Part shown: in pieces, positions 1 through 6,262 of the stretch
Layout: each line of letters opens with the position of its first letter
Numbering within the stretch: position 1 is the stretch's first letter
Notes under the pieces: generated by a model
The model's database searches: none
What the model saw: the letters and a program-made list of their open reading frames with translations, nothing else
Told to the model about the DNA's origin: nothing
Source: Campylobacteraceae bacterium
GTDB taxonomy: Bacteria > Campylobacterota > Campylobacteria > Campylobacterales > Sulfurospirillaceae
Direction of reading: 5' to 3'
Assembly: GCA_019162915.1 (NCBI GenBank)
Contig: JAFLKZ010000005.1
Span: 1 to 24,059, forward strand
Length of the DNA stretch: 24,059 bases
Position numbers and translations under genes: made by a program

Positions 1-311
1 CTTGAAATAAAAAAGGAATATTGTATTCTTCTAGCCAAGAAGTATCTTCTGTATATCCATAAATTTCTTCTATATATTCAACTTGAAAGGTACTTCTAAT
101 CTGAACCTGAGCATACTTATCAATTCGATTATCATCACCTAAAAGACTAACATAATTTTCTTCTGAAAAGTAATCAATCTCTTTATTATAAAGAATTTTG
201 ATTCCTTGCTTAAGACATTTTTTTCCAAGCTCAACAAGATCAAAAATAAGGATATCTAAATCATCTTTTGGTGCTGAACAATTTAAAATATAACCGCCAA
301 AAATCTTTCAT
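1..311 (-). CDS. Unrecognised protein, partial at left edge; start region broken or frameshifted
   Basis: An open frame runs leftward from base 307 to the window edge (102 codons) with no stop. The encoded stretch is acidic and soluble-looking; it starts KIFGGYILNC, and GKKCLKQGIKIL lies near the middle. I do not recognise the family. It follows the DUF3696 ATPase by a few bases, so the two are probably co-transcribed. Oddity: the only nearby ATG (311-309) is in another frame, which stops after 16 codons, while the long frame has a TGA at 310-308 and no ATG, GTG or TTG at its beginning. Losing one T from the T5 run at 299-303 would join them and give MKDFGGYILN. So this is a sequencing error, a real frameshift, a programmed shift, or a rare start such as ATT. 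The sequence alone cannot say which. Confidence 0.55.
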
Positions 312-316
312 TATTT

Positions 317-1693
317 TTACTTAGCATTTTTCTTTTGCATTGCCAGATTTTTTCTTTTTTGCATTAATATATATGTAAAATCTACATACTGATCAAAAAA
401 TCCTTTAGGCCAATTAATGATTTCACCTCTATCATCAATTATTATTTTTTCTGCTTCTACATGTTCACTATCTTTATTTTTTAGAAAATAAATTCCAAAC
501 AAGTTATTTAAAACTGGGTCATCAACACGACATAATACTAACTGATTAATAATATGTTCGCTATGTGTTTCAGCTATAATTTGTCTCTGGTTTTTAGCAA
601 GACATAACAGAAATTCAGCTAGCTTCATTTCTAAAGAGGGATACAAATGAATCTCTGGTTGTTCCAATAACAATAAGTCTTTACTATCTAGTAAAAGTCC
701 TTGTATGATTATTGGTAAAAGTTGGCTAAATCCAAACCCTGAGTGATTGATCGTATGCCCATTAATAAAAATTTGCATTTGATTTTCGTTAGTATCTTTA
801 ATTTCAAAAGTAGTATTCTTACCAAAAAAATATTCAAACCAATACTTAATAGCTTCTTCTAAGCTCTCCTCAATTAATTCATTCCCAGAAGGTGTTTTAT
901 AGTACTTTATATTTTTATCTTTATATTCATTGTAAACCTCAACAATATTTGAGCCATCACTTTCAATATTTAAATTGTTTTCTCCTAATAAATAATACTC
1001 TTGAGGATTACTTCTCAAGGGACCAATATACTTAATTGACGCTCTCTTATCAATGAAGTATCTTATCCCACTTAGCCCAAACTCTACTTTTTCAACTTCT
1101 TCGTCAAAGTCAAATAAATTTTTTAAATCATCATTTTCTTTAATTTCAAGAAATACTTTATATGGTATATAACCAATGAACACAACTGTTCCAGAACATT
1201 CATATATGAATGGAAGATCAACACCAGCTTTAGGAGCAAGATAAAATGGTACTAACATTTTTTTAGAGGAAATATTATATTTACTATTCTTACCTTCTTG
1301 CTTATGAAGTTTTAAATAATGTGTGACTTCGGCCGTTTCTTTGTCTATAATATTTGCTTCAAATAGCAGAATTTCCCCATATTTTTTATTTTCGTTATAT
1401 TGAAATTCAATACAAATTTTTCCCACTGATTTTTCAAATTCAATTTCATATTCAAATATCATACTTTTTTTTGTGTCATGCTCATTAATTTTAGATTTAT
1501 AATTTACAAAAGAAGGATTATATACTGTATTAAAACTTTCTGTATTAACTTTAAAAAAATCAATTATTGATTTAATAATCGTTGTTTTTCCTATATTATT
1601 TACGCCTGCTAATATAGTCAAATTATCTACCATAGGCATCGTGAAATTATTAAAACATTTATAATTTTCTAAATGCATAGCACGAATTATCAT
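317..1693 (-). CDS. AAA ATPase of the DUF3696 / RecF-OLD-like (ABC-type) group
   Basis: 458 residues. The N-terminus (HLENYKCF, residues 8-15) is the usual first strand of SMC/RecF-like ATPases. Walker A is GVNNIGKTT at 30-38; the signature-like element GFGFSQLLPI is at 319-328; Walker B is LLLLEQPEIHL around 340-350; an ETHSEH switch element is at 375-380. The C-terminus carries the DUF3696 hallmark, IIDDRGEIINWPKGFFDQ (418-435). No Toprim nuclease domain follows, so it is not a classical OLD nuclease. Proteins of this kind occur in mobile elements and defence islands, usually with a partner gene; their substrates are mostly unknown. It lies inside the integrated element, 73 bases past the integrase stop and just upstream of an unrecognised partial gene. 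A defence role is inference. The ATPase family is firm. Confidence 0.85.
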   Translation of the reverse strand: MIIRAMHLENYKCFNNFTMPMVDNLTILAGVNNIGKTTIIKSIIDFFKVNTESFNTVYNPSFVNYKSKINEHDTKKSMIFEYEIEFEKSVGKICIEFQYNENKKYGEILLFEANIIDKETAEVTHYLKLHKQEGKNSKYNISSKKMLVPFYLAPKAGVDLPFIYECSGTVVFIGYIPYKVFLEIKENDDLKNLFDFDEEVEKVEFGLSGIRYFIDKRASIKYIGPLRSNPQEYYLLGENNLNIESDGSNIVEVYNEYKDKNIKYYKTPSGNELIEESLEEAIKYWFEYFFGKNTTFEIKDTNENQMQIFINGHTINHSGFGFSQLLPIIIQGLLLDSKDLLLLEQPEIHLYPSLEMKLAEFLLCLAKNQRQIIAETHSEHIINQLVLCRVDDPVLNNLFGIYFLKNKDSEHVEAEKIIIDDRGEIINWPKGFFDQYVDFTYILMQKRKNLAMQKKNAK

Positions 1694-1766
1694 TGCAAAT
1701 TCCTTATTTCATTTTTATAACATAGGTATAATACAATAATTTCTAATAATTAATAAATTAAAACTT

Positions 1767-2921
1767 TCAAATATCATCCATATATTTCCCTAACACCCTA
1801 TCCGCAGTAACTAAATTTGTCTTAGCATATCGCTTTGTTACTGCAACGCTACTATGTCCCAATACCTTGCCCAGTGCTTCAAGCGTTTCTCCCTGATTCA
1901 CCATTGTATTACCAAGTAAATGCCTACTATCATGGATGCGCATTTTTTTGTCAATATCGGCTAACTTTAATACCTTTTTCCAATGTCCTCGAAATGTATC
2001 ATCAGTTACATGAGGTGTTTTTTCACCCTCAAAGATAAAGCCGTGTTTTTTAGTACCATACTCTACTAAGAACGATTCTAAAGGCTCGATTAACGGGTAT
2101 TCTTGTCTTTTCCTATTTTTGGAATACTGAACGATAATGTAGTATGTCTTTTGATCAAAATCAATATTTTCCCATCGGAGCGTTAGTGCTTCGTTTAATC
2201 TACGCCCAAAATACAAAAAGAGCATAATCCCTTTATACTTTTCAATCTCATAGCTCTGTATAGCTTTGTAAAGGTCTTTGCGCTTCTCATCAATTAAGTT
2301 AAAATCCATCGTATTATCAAAAGCGGGTAATGAAATTTTGCTTGCTGGATTAGTCGTAACAATCCCTAAATCAATTGCATAGTTATAAACAGGGCGTAAA
2401 AGTTGTTGAATAGTTTGCGCTGTACGAGGTTTTTTCCCTTGTCTCAAAATGCTATTCACAATATTTTGCATATCAGAAGTGTAGATTTTATCGATTGCCA
2501 ATTCTCCTATTGAAGAACGAATCCATTTGTCATAAGTTTTTGTCATTGAATAAACATTTTTTTCAGATAAAGAGTCTTTCCTTAGCTCGATATAGTCAGC
2601 CCAAAGCTCATTCAATGACTTGAAATTTTTCTTCCTAATTTGCCCATTTTCTTCAAGCTCTTCTTTAAGTGCAATACGTGCAACTATTGCTTTTTTGACT
2701 GCATTTAATCCTGTTATATCATGAAATTTTAATGTCTTTTTAACCGTTTTGGATCGATACCAAAATTTCACAACAATCGATAAGGGTTGGTTATCTAGCT
2801 TCTTTAGTTCAGGTTTACCAATCGTCTCTGTATCAAACAAATTATCTTTATCAACAAGATACAAACCGCTTGTATCAAATCCTGCTATAATGATTTTTTT
2901 GATAACGTCATTGAGTGGCAT
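1767..2921 (-). CDS. Tyrosine-type site-specific integrase of the element
   Basis: 384 residues. The N-terminal part (about 1-90) resembles an arm-type DNA-binding domain, about 100-200 a core-binding SAM-like domain, and about 210-384 the catalytic domain. Catalytic residues are visible: Arg241 in GRRLNEAL, His330 and Arg333 in HDSRH, His356 in LGHSS, and the nucleophile Tyr365 in KRYAK. Nothing is missing, so it looks functional. The start is supported by AAGGAA about 6 bases upstream. The gene sits about 140 bases from a tRNA-Leu 3' fragment, the expected place for an integrase that uses the 3' end of a tRNA gene as its target. Short direct repeats fill the gap between the gene and the attachment site. 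Confidence 0.93.
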   Translation of the reverse strand: MPLNDVIKKIIIAGFDTSGLYLVDKDNLFDTETIGKPELKKLDNQPLSIVVKFWYRSKTVKKTLKFHDITGLNAVKKAIVARIALKEELEENGQIRKKNFKSLNELWADYIELRKDSLSEKNVYSMTKTYDKWIRSSIGELAIDKIYTSDMQNIVNSILRQGKKPRTAQTIQQLLRPVYNYAIDLGIVTTNPASKISLPAFDNTMDFNLIDEKRKDLYKAIQSYEIEKYKGIMLFLYFGRRLNEALTLRWENIDFDQKTYYIIVQYSKNRKRQEYPLIEPLESFLVEYGTKKHGFIFEGEKTPHVTDDTFRGHWKKVLKLADIDKKMRIHDSRHLLGNTMVNQGETLEALGKVLGHSSVAVTKRYAKTNLVTADRVLGKYMDDI

Positions 2922-2937
2922 GATATTCCTTTGTACA

Positions 2938-2955
2938 GGGTACGCTTAGGGTACG
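2938..2955. repeat. Two direct GGGTACG repeats at 11-base spacing upstream of the integrase
   Basis: GGGTACG occurs at 2938-2944 and 2949-2955, one helical turn apart. On the integrase strand the repeats lie between a TATACC-like -10 and the ribosome-binding site, so a bound protein would block transcription. Likely an integrase or excisionase arm site or an operator for autoregulation (inference). Confidence 0.45.
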
Positions 2956-2959
2956 GTAT

Positions 2960-3042
2960 AAGATATAAAACAATATCAAATCATACCATATAAATTTTAT
3001 AAAATCCCCTAAAATACGAGAGAATATAACAAGATATAAAAC
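2960..3042. repeat. Direct repeat AAGATATAAAAC, two copies in the integrase/att region
   Basis: The 12-mer AAGATATAAAAC is at 2960-2971 and again at 3031-3042, start points 71 bases apart. Such spaced repeats between an integrase gene and its att core often serve as arm-type binding sites. The region is very A+T-rich, so chance is possible. Confidence 0.35.
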
Positions 3043-3060
3043 CACATAACATACTTATAT

Positions 3061-3117
3061 CAGACTTAGGATCTGGTGCCGCGAGGCATGGAAGTTCGAG
3101 TCTTCTTATCCGCACCA
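3061..3117 (+). other. tRNA-Leu(UAG) 3' fragment: attachment-site scar (att)
   Basis: The fragment has the anticodon arm (stem CAGA/TCTG, loop CTTAGGA, anticodon TAG), a long variable arm (GTGCCGCGAGGCAT), a T arm with loop TTCGAGT, the acceptor 3' strand TATCCGC, discriminator A and an encoded CCA ending at 3117. The expected 5' strand GCGGATA and the D arm are absent: the bases before 3061 are A+T-rich element sequence. This is the copy left when an element integrates into the 3' end of a tRNA gene. The intact, element-restored tRNA-Leu should lie left of this window in the same orientation, so bases 1-3060 are element and bases from 3118 on are original chromosome. Confidence 0.88.
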
Positions 3118-3145
3118 CTCTTTTTTAAACTTTCAAATTATATTT

Positions 3146-3376
3146 TTATCCCAACAAAGTAACGATTTCATCGACACTTAACAATTTTCCACTGCTTTTA
3201 ACTTGACCATCTACCACTAATGCGGGAGTTGATGTTACACCATACGACATGATTTTCACGATATCTTCTACTTTTTCGACCTGTGCAAATATCCCTTTTT
3301 TAGCAATGGCTTCTTTTACATGTAAGGTTAACGCTTGGCACTTAGCGCACCCTGTTCCTAAAACTTCAATTTTCAT
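3146..3376 (-). CDS. Small thioredoxin-like redox protein (thioredoxin_3 family)
   Basis: 76 residues, cytoplasmic. The CxxC motif is GCAKC (Cys10, Cys13), the cis-proline is in TSTPAL (Pro51), and the rest fits the short 'redox-active disulfide' thioredoxin fold. These proteins are often found next to ArsP_1-type permeases, where they are thought to handle metalloid or thiol chemistry; the exact substrate is unknown. The start overlaps the rhodanese stop (ATGA), so translation is coupled and it is the last gene of the operon. It ends only 28 bases from the attachment site, so the element did not cut into this operon. Confidence 0.85.
   Translation of the reverse strand: MKIEVLGTGCAKCQALTLHVKEAIAKKGIFAQVEKVEDIVKIMSYGVTSTPALVVDGQVKSSGKLLSVDEIVTLLG
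3316..3325. repeat. TTACATGTAA palindrome, copy 1
   Basis: Inside the thioredoxin-like gene; read in frame on the coding strand as part of Leu-His-Val-Lys. Confidence 0.8.
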
Positions 3377-3834
3377 TTTTTATCCTTATTGGCTTTGTAT
3401 TCATCTAAAAATTCTTTGGCGTTATCACCTCGTAAAAAATCAGCCGCTTTCAACAGTCCATCATTGAGATATTTGGCATTATATCCATTGAGCGTAAGGT
3501 AGATTCTTGCCATATTAGACCTGTCATTGTGTGGACATGCGGTAATGATGAGCTTATCTTTAGGAAGCTCACCTAATCTTTGGGGAAGTTCATTGAGCGG
3601 AATATTGATTGATGTAGCGATGTGCCAAGCCTCAAACTCTTCTTTAAAACGAATATCTATCAAAATAGCTTTACCCTCTTCTACTAACGCTAGCATGTCC
3701 GGCGTTTTTATTTTCATTTCGTTGCGTTCTTTATAGTCAAAATTTTTAAGATACGCATCAAAACTGACTTGCTTAAACTCCCCTGCGTTGAGTAGTCCCA
3801 CGATATATAACACACTAAAAATTATTTTTCTCAT
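3373..3834 (-). CDS. Exported rhodanese-like sulfurtransferase
   Basis: 153 residues. An N-terminal hydrophobic stretch (about 4-17, ending LLNAG) looks like a signal peptide, placing the protein in the periplasm. The rhodanese domain spans about 40-135: ILIDIR (57-62), WHIATSINIP, and the active-site loop CPHNDRS with nucleophile Cys100 and Arg105. A single-domain rhodanese can carry persulfide sulfur. Next to ArsC, a permease and a thioredoxin-like protein it may supply sulfur or detoxify thiol-bound metalloids (inference). It starts 8 bases after the permease stop and overlaps the next gene by 4 bases. Confidence 0.85.
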   Translation of the reverse strand: MRKIIFSVLYIVGLLNAGEFKQVSFDAYLKNFDYKERNEMKIKTPDMLALVEEGKAILIDIRFKEEFEAWHIATSINIPLNELPQRLGELPKDKLIITACPHNDRSNMARIYLTLNGYNAKYLNDGLLKAADFLRGDNAKEFLDEYKANKDKK

Positions 3835-3842
3835 TTTTTCTC

Positions 3843-4802
3843 CTATAAAATTGCGTTAAATAAATAACCAACACCCATGATACCCAACCCAACAATACCA
3901 AAAAATGTCACGATAAGCTTTACATGTAAAATGCGTTTTAAAATCATCGCTTCAGGTAAACTCAAAGCAGTAATCGCCATCATAAAGCTCAGTGCCGTTC
4001 CTAGTAACATCCCTTTTCCTGTTAACACTTCGATAAGCGGCATAACACCTGCGGCATTAGAGTACATAGGAATTCCTAGCAACACCGCCAAAGGAACGCT
4101 ATACCATGTATTACTTCCTGCATATTTGACGATAAAATCCATCGGAACATAGCCATGGATAAATGCGCCAATGCCCACACCTATCATCACATAAAGATAG
4201 ATTTTTTGCAAAATATCATAGGTGTAGTTCCAAGATTCTTTCATTCTTTGTGCGAAAGAGAGTTCAATCACCACTTTTTCCAAATCACCACTCATCGGAA
4301 CGACGGGAATTAAAACATATTTTTCCATGCCTAATTTTCCAACGATAAAGCCACCCAAAATAGCAACTACAAGTCCAAACGCAATATATAACGCCGTTAC
4401 TTTCCAGCCAAAAAGCCCAAAAAGTAAGGCGATAGCGATTTCGTTATTCATAGGACTAGAGATAAGAAAACTAAAAGTGATACCAAGTGGAATGCGCGCT
4501 TGCATAAATCCTAAAAATAAAGGAATAGCAGAACAACTGCAAAAAGGGGTGATAATACCAAAAAGTGCTGCTAGGATATTTCCCGTAAATTCACTTTTGC
4601 CTTGCAAGTAGACCCTGACTTTATCGGTATTAAAGTAAGTTCTCAAAAAGCTTACACCGAAAATAATGACGACCAAAAGGATATAAATTTTGATAGTGTC
4701 ATAGATAAAAAAGTGTAAGGCACTTCCTACATTAGAAGTTTTTTCTAATTCAAAAGCCCCATAAACAAGATTATCAACGATTTTTTCCCACCAATCAAAC
4801 AT
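3843..4802 (-). CDS. ArsP_1 (PF03773 / UPF0718) family permease, probable organoarsenical or metal exporter
   Basis: 319 residues with about eight hydrophobic segments in two halves separated by a charged cytoplasmic loop (about 165-190). The family signature TPFCSCSAIP is at 86-95, with Cys88 and Cys90, and SSPMNNE is at about 115-121. Campylobacter ArsP, a trivalent methyl/aryl-arsenical exporter of about 315 residues, belongs to this family, and the place in an arsC operon supports a similar job. Other members (YraQ-like, or Cu/Zn exporters) share the signature, so substrate and symbol are left open. It overlaps the end of the CDF gene by 8 bases, so the two are translationally coupled. 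Confidence 0.85.
   Translation of the reverse strand: MFDWWEKIVDNLVYGAFELEKTSNVGSALHFFIYDTIKIYILLVVIIFGVSFLRTYFNTDKVRVYLQGKSEFTGNILAALFGIITPFCSCSAIPLFLGFMQARIPLGITFSFLISSPMNNEIAIALLFGLFGWKVTALYIAFGLVVAILGGFIVGKLGMEKYVLIPVVPMSGDLEKVVIELSFAQRMKESWNYTYDILQKIYLYVMIGVGIGAFIHGYVPMDFIVKYAGSNTWYSVPLAVLLGIPMYSNAAGVMPLIEVLTGKGMLLGTALSFMMAITALSLPEAMILKRILHVKLIVTFFGIVGLGIMGVGYLFNAIL
3920..3929. repeat. TTACATGTAA palindrome, copy 2
   Basis: Near the 3' end of the permease gene; read as part of Leu-His-Val-Lys, the same tetrapeptide and frame as copy 1. Confidence 0.8.
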
Positions 4803-5730
4803 GGTTGCATCCTTTGTTATAGATTAAATGCTTATGGTCATCTCTCTCAAATTCAGCTTGTAACGTGACATGCGTAATGCCAAAATGCTCTTCAAGTTCT
4901 TCTTCGATTTGCGAGATAATCGCTGTAACCTCTTGTAAGGCTAAATTTTCTTTGAAATCCACATGTGCTTCAAGATGGATTTCTTTATCGTTGAGTCGCC
5001 AAATATGAAGGTGATGAAGGTTTTCAACCTCTTTGAACTCCAACACTACTTGCTCAATTTCCTTTACATGTAAATGTTTGGGGCTAAACTGCATCAAGAT
5101 AGCCGTCGTTTCACGCATCAATGAAAAAGAAGTTTGAATCAAATAAAGGGCAATCGCAATCGTAATAACAGGATCAATCCAAAATGCCCCAAAATACTTC
5201 ATCGCAAGACCACCGATGAGAACTGCGACCGAAGTCATCACATCGCTGAGCATATGTAAATAAGCCGCTTTCATATTGAGGTTATCTTTAGCATCCTCTT
5301 TGATAAGTAGTACACTCGCAAAATTAAAAACGATACCCAAAATAGCAAGATAAATGACGATATCTGAGTCGATAGATTCAGGATGGAAAAACTTAGCGAC
5401 CCCTTCTACGATAAGGTAAATGCCAATTCCCGCAAGTACAGAAGCATTAAAAAGTGCCGCAATAATTTCGGCTCGTTTATATCCAAATGTCTTTTCATCA
5501 CTGCTCTCCTTAGAAGAGACTTTATTTGCCCACCATGCGATGAGTAGCGCCATGACATCGGAAAAATTATGGAGTGCATCGCTCAAAAGTGCTAAAGAGC
5601 CAGAAACAACCCCTCCAATAATTTGTGCCGCAGTAATAAAAACATTAAGGATGATAGTCAATAAAAGATTTTTTCCACTCACCTCATGATGGTGATGATG
5701 TCCGTGTTCATGGTTATGATGATGTTCCAT
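4795..5730 (-). CDS. Cation diffusion facilitator, CzcD/ZitB type (Zn/Cd/Co exporter)
   Basis: 311 residues from the preferred ATG at 5730, which overlaps the arsC stop as TAATG and has GGGAGA upstream; an in-frame ATG six codons earlier is less likely. The N-terminus is His-rich (HHHNHEHG then HHHHH, residues 3-15), a metal-capturing tail. Six membrane segments follow. The tetrahedral metal site is visible as His54/Asp58 in TM2 (DALHNFSD) and His159/Asp163 in TM5 (HMLSD), the HxxxD pair typical of Zn/Cd members. The C-terminal cytoplasmic domain (about 205-300) has HHLHIWRL and HLEAHVDF. It exchanges metal for protons at the inner membrane. Being coupled to arsC suggests joint metal and arsenic resistance. 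Confidence 0.92.
   Translation of the reverse strand: MEHHHNHEHGHHHHHEVSGKNLLLTIILNVFITAAQIIGGVVSGSLALLSDALHNFSDVMALLIAWWANKVSSKESSDEKTFGYKRAEIIAALFNASVLAGIGIYLIVEGVAKFFHPESIDSDIVIYLAILGIVFNFASVLLIKEDAKDNLNMKAAYLHMLSDVMTSVAVLIGGLAMKYFGAFWIDPVITIAIALYLIQTSFSLMRETTAILMQFSPKHLHVKEIEQVVLEFKEVENLHHLHIWRLNDKEIHLEAHVDFKENLALQEVTAIISQIEEELEEHFGITHVTLQAEFERDDHKHLIYNKGCNHV
5064..5073. repeat. TTACATGTAA palindrome, copy 3
   Basis: In the C-terminal-domain coding part of the CDF gene; encodes Leu-His-Val-Lys. Confidence 0.8.
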
Positions 5731-6128
5731 TAGTGGAGTTTCTCCCAAATGATAGGTAAAAGTTCTGCTTTAATTGCTTTACATGTAAGGATAAATGCAC
5801 CATAATCTTTGCCATCGGGATCTGAAAATCCCACATGTATTTTAGGAATAGGCTTTGGGAACATCGGGCAGGTTTCATGGGCATGGTCGCACACGGTCAC
5901 TACTAAATCATAGTCTACATGTAAAACCTCATCCAATGATTTAGAGTGATACTCTTCGCTCCAAATGCCCTCTTCTTCTAACACTCTCTTTGCATAAGCA
6001 TTGACTTTGCCACTCGCTCTTACCCCTGCACTATAAGCTTTTATACCTTTTAAGTTCGCATTAACAAGTGCTTCAGCGATGATACTTCGACAGCTATTTC
6101 CCGTACATAAAATGAGAACTTTTTTCAT
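5730..6128 (-). CDS. arsC: Arsenate reductase, thioredoxin-coupled (low-molecular-weight phosphatase fold)
   Basis: 132 residues. The phosphate-binding loop CTGNSCRS has nucleophile Cys8 and Arg14 (C-x5-R). The resolving cysteines Cys80 and Cys87 lie in VCDHAHETCP, and the catalytic acid is Asp103 in FSDPDG. The spacing is that of the Staphylococcus pI258-type enzyme (Cys10/82/89, Asp105), so this is the thioredoxin-dependent class, not the glutaredoxin class. It reduces arsenate to arsenite, which ArsB exports. It is the first gene of a five-gene operon behind an ArsR-type operator. There is no arsR beside it; the regulator and the arsenite pump are about 10 kb away. The last third contains a TTACATGTAA palindrome encoding Thr-Cys-Lys. 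Confidence 0.96.
   Translation of the reverse strand: MKKVLILCTGNSCRSIIAEALVNANLKGIKAYSAGVRASGKVNAYAKRVLEEEGIWSEEYHSKSLDEVLHVDYDLVVTVCDHAHETCPMFPKPIPKIHVGFSDPDGKDYGAFILTCKAIKAELLPIIWEKLH
5779..5788. repeat. TTACATGTAA palindrome, copy 4
   Basis: Inside arsC near its 3' end, in a different reading frame from copies 1-3 (encodes Thr-Cys-Lys). A one-mismatch copy, CTACATGTAA, is also in arsC at 5925-5934. Confidence 0.8.
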
Positions 6129-6136
6129 TTTTTCCC

Positions 6137-6146
6137 TTACATGTAA
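6137..6146. repeat. TTACATGTAA palindrome, copy 5, in the arsC leader
   Basis: Non-coding: it lies in the untranslated leader between promoter and start, and its end runs into the AAGGGAA ribosome-binding site of arsC, so a bound factor or an RNA hairpin here could affect translation. Confidence 0.75.
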
Positions 6147-6156
6147 AATTTAGGGA

Positions 6157-6201
6157 AGTGTAGCATAAAGCTAGTAATATATCAAGATATATTGATATAT
6201 T
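6157..6201 (-). promoter_or_regulatory. arsC operon promoter with ArsR-type operator
   Basis: A perfect inverted repeat with 10-base arms, AATATATCAA - N6 - TTGATATATT, occupies 6176-6201; its core is ATCAAGATATATTGAT. On the minus strand the promoter reads TTGATA (6185-6180), 17 bases, TACACT (6162-6157), so the operator covers the -35. ATCAA-N6-TTGAT boxes are typical of ArsR-family repressors, and the same core lies before arsR. Confidence 0.85.
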
Positions 6202-6211
6202 ACATCGAAAT

Positions 6212-6244
6212 AAAGGGGCGCAAAAAAATATTTTGCGCCCCTTT
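6212..6244 (-). terminator. Hairpin terminator after the TRAP operon
   Basis: A perfect 14-base-pair stem, AAAGGGGCGCAAAA with TTTTGCGCCCCTTT, and a 5-base loop, directly downstream of dctM. The trailing T tract on the minus strand is short (TTTATTT). It separates the TRAP operon from the arsC promoter. Confidence 0.8.
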
Positions 6245-6262
6245 ACGATTTACTTATCAGTA

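Noticed and set aside
317..1693. OLD-family nuclease
   Set aside because: The C-terminal region shows the DUF3696 signature and no Toprim acidic motifs.
3061..3117. A functional tRNA-Leu gene
   Set aside because: The acceptor 5' strand and D arm are missing, so no cloverleaf can form; it is a 3' fragment.
5685..5722. His-codon repeat tract as a low-complexity artefact or slipped repeat
   Set aside because: Histidine-rich N-terminal tails are normal for CDF exporters and the frame continues cleanly into a conserved transporter.
3316..6146. The spaced TTACATGTAA copies as a CRISPR or tandem-repeat array
   Set aside because: Spacings are irregular (hundreds of bases), the unit is only 10 bases and most copies are inside conserved genes.
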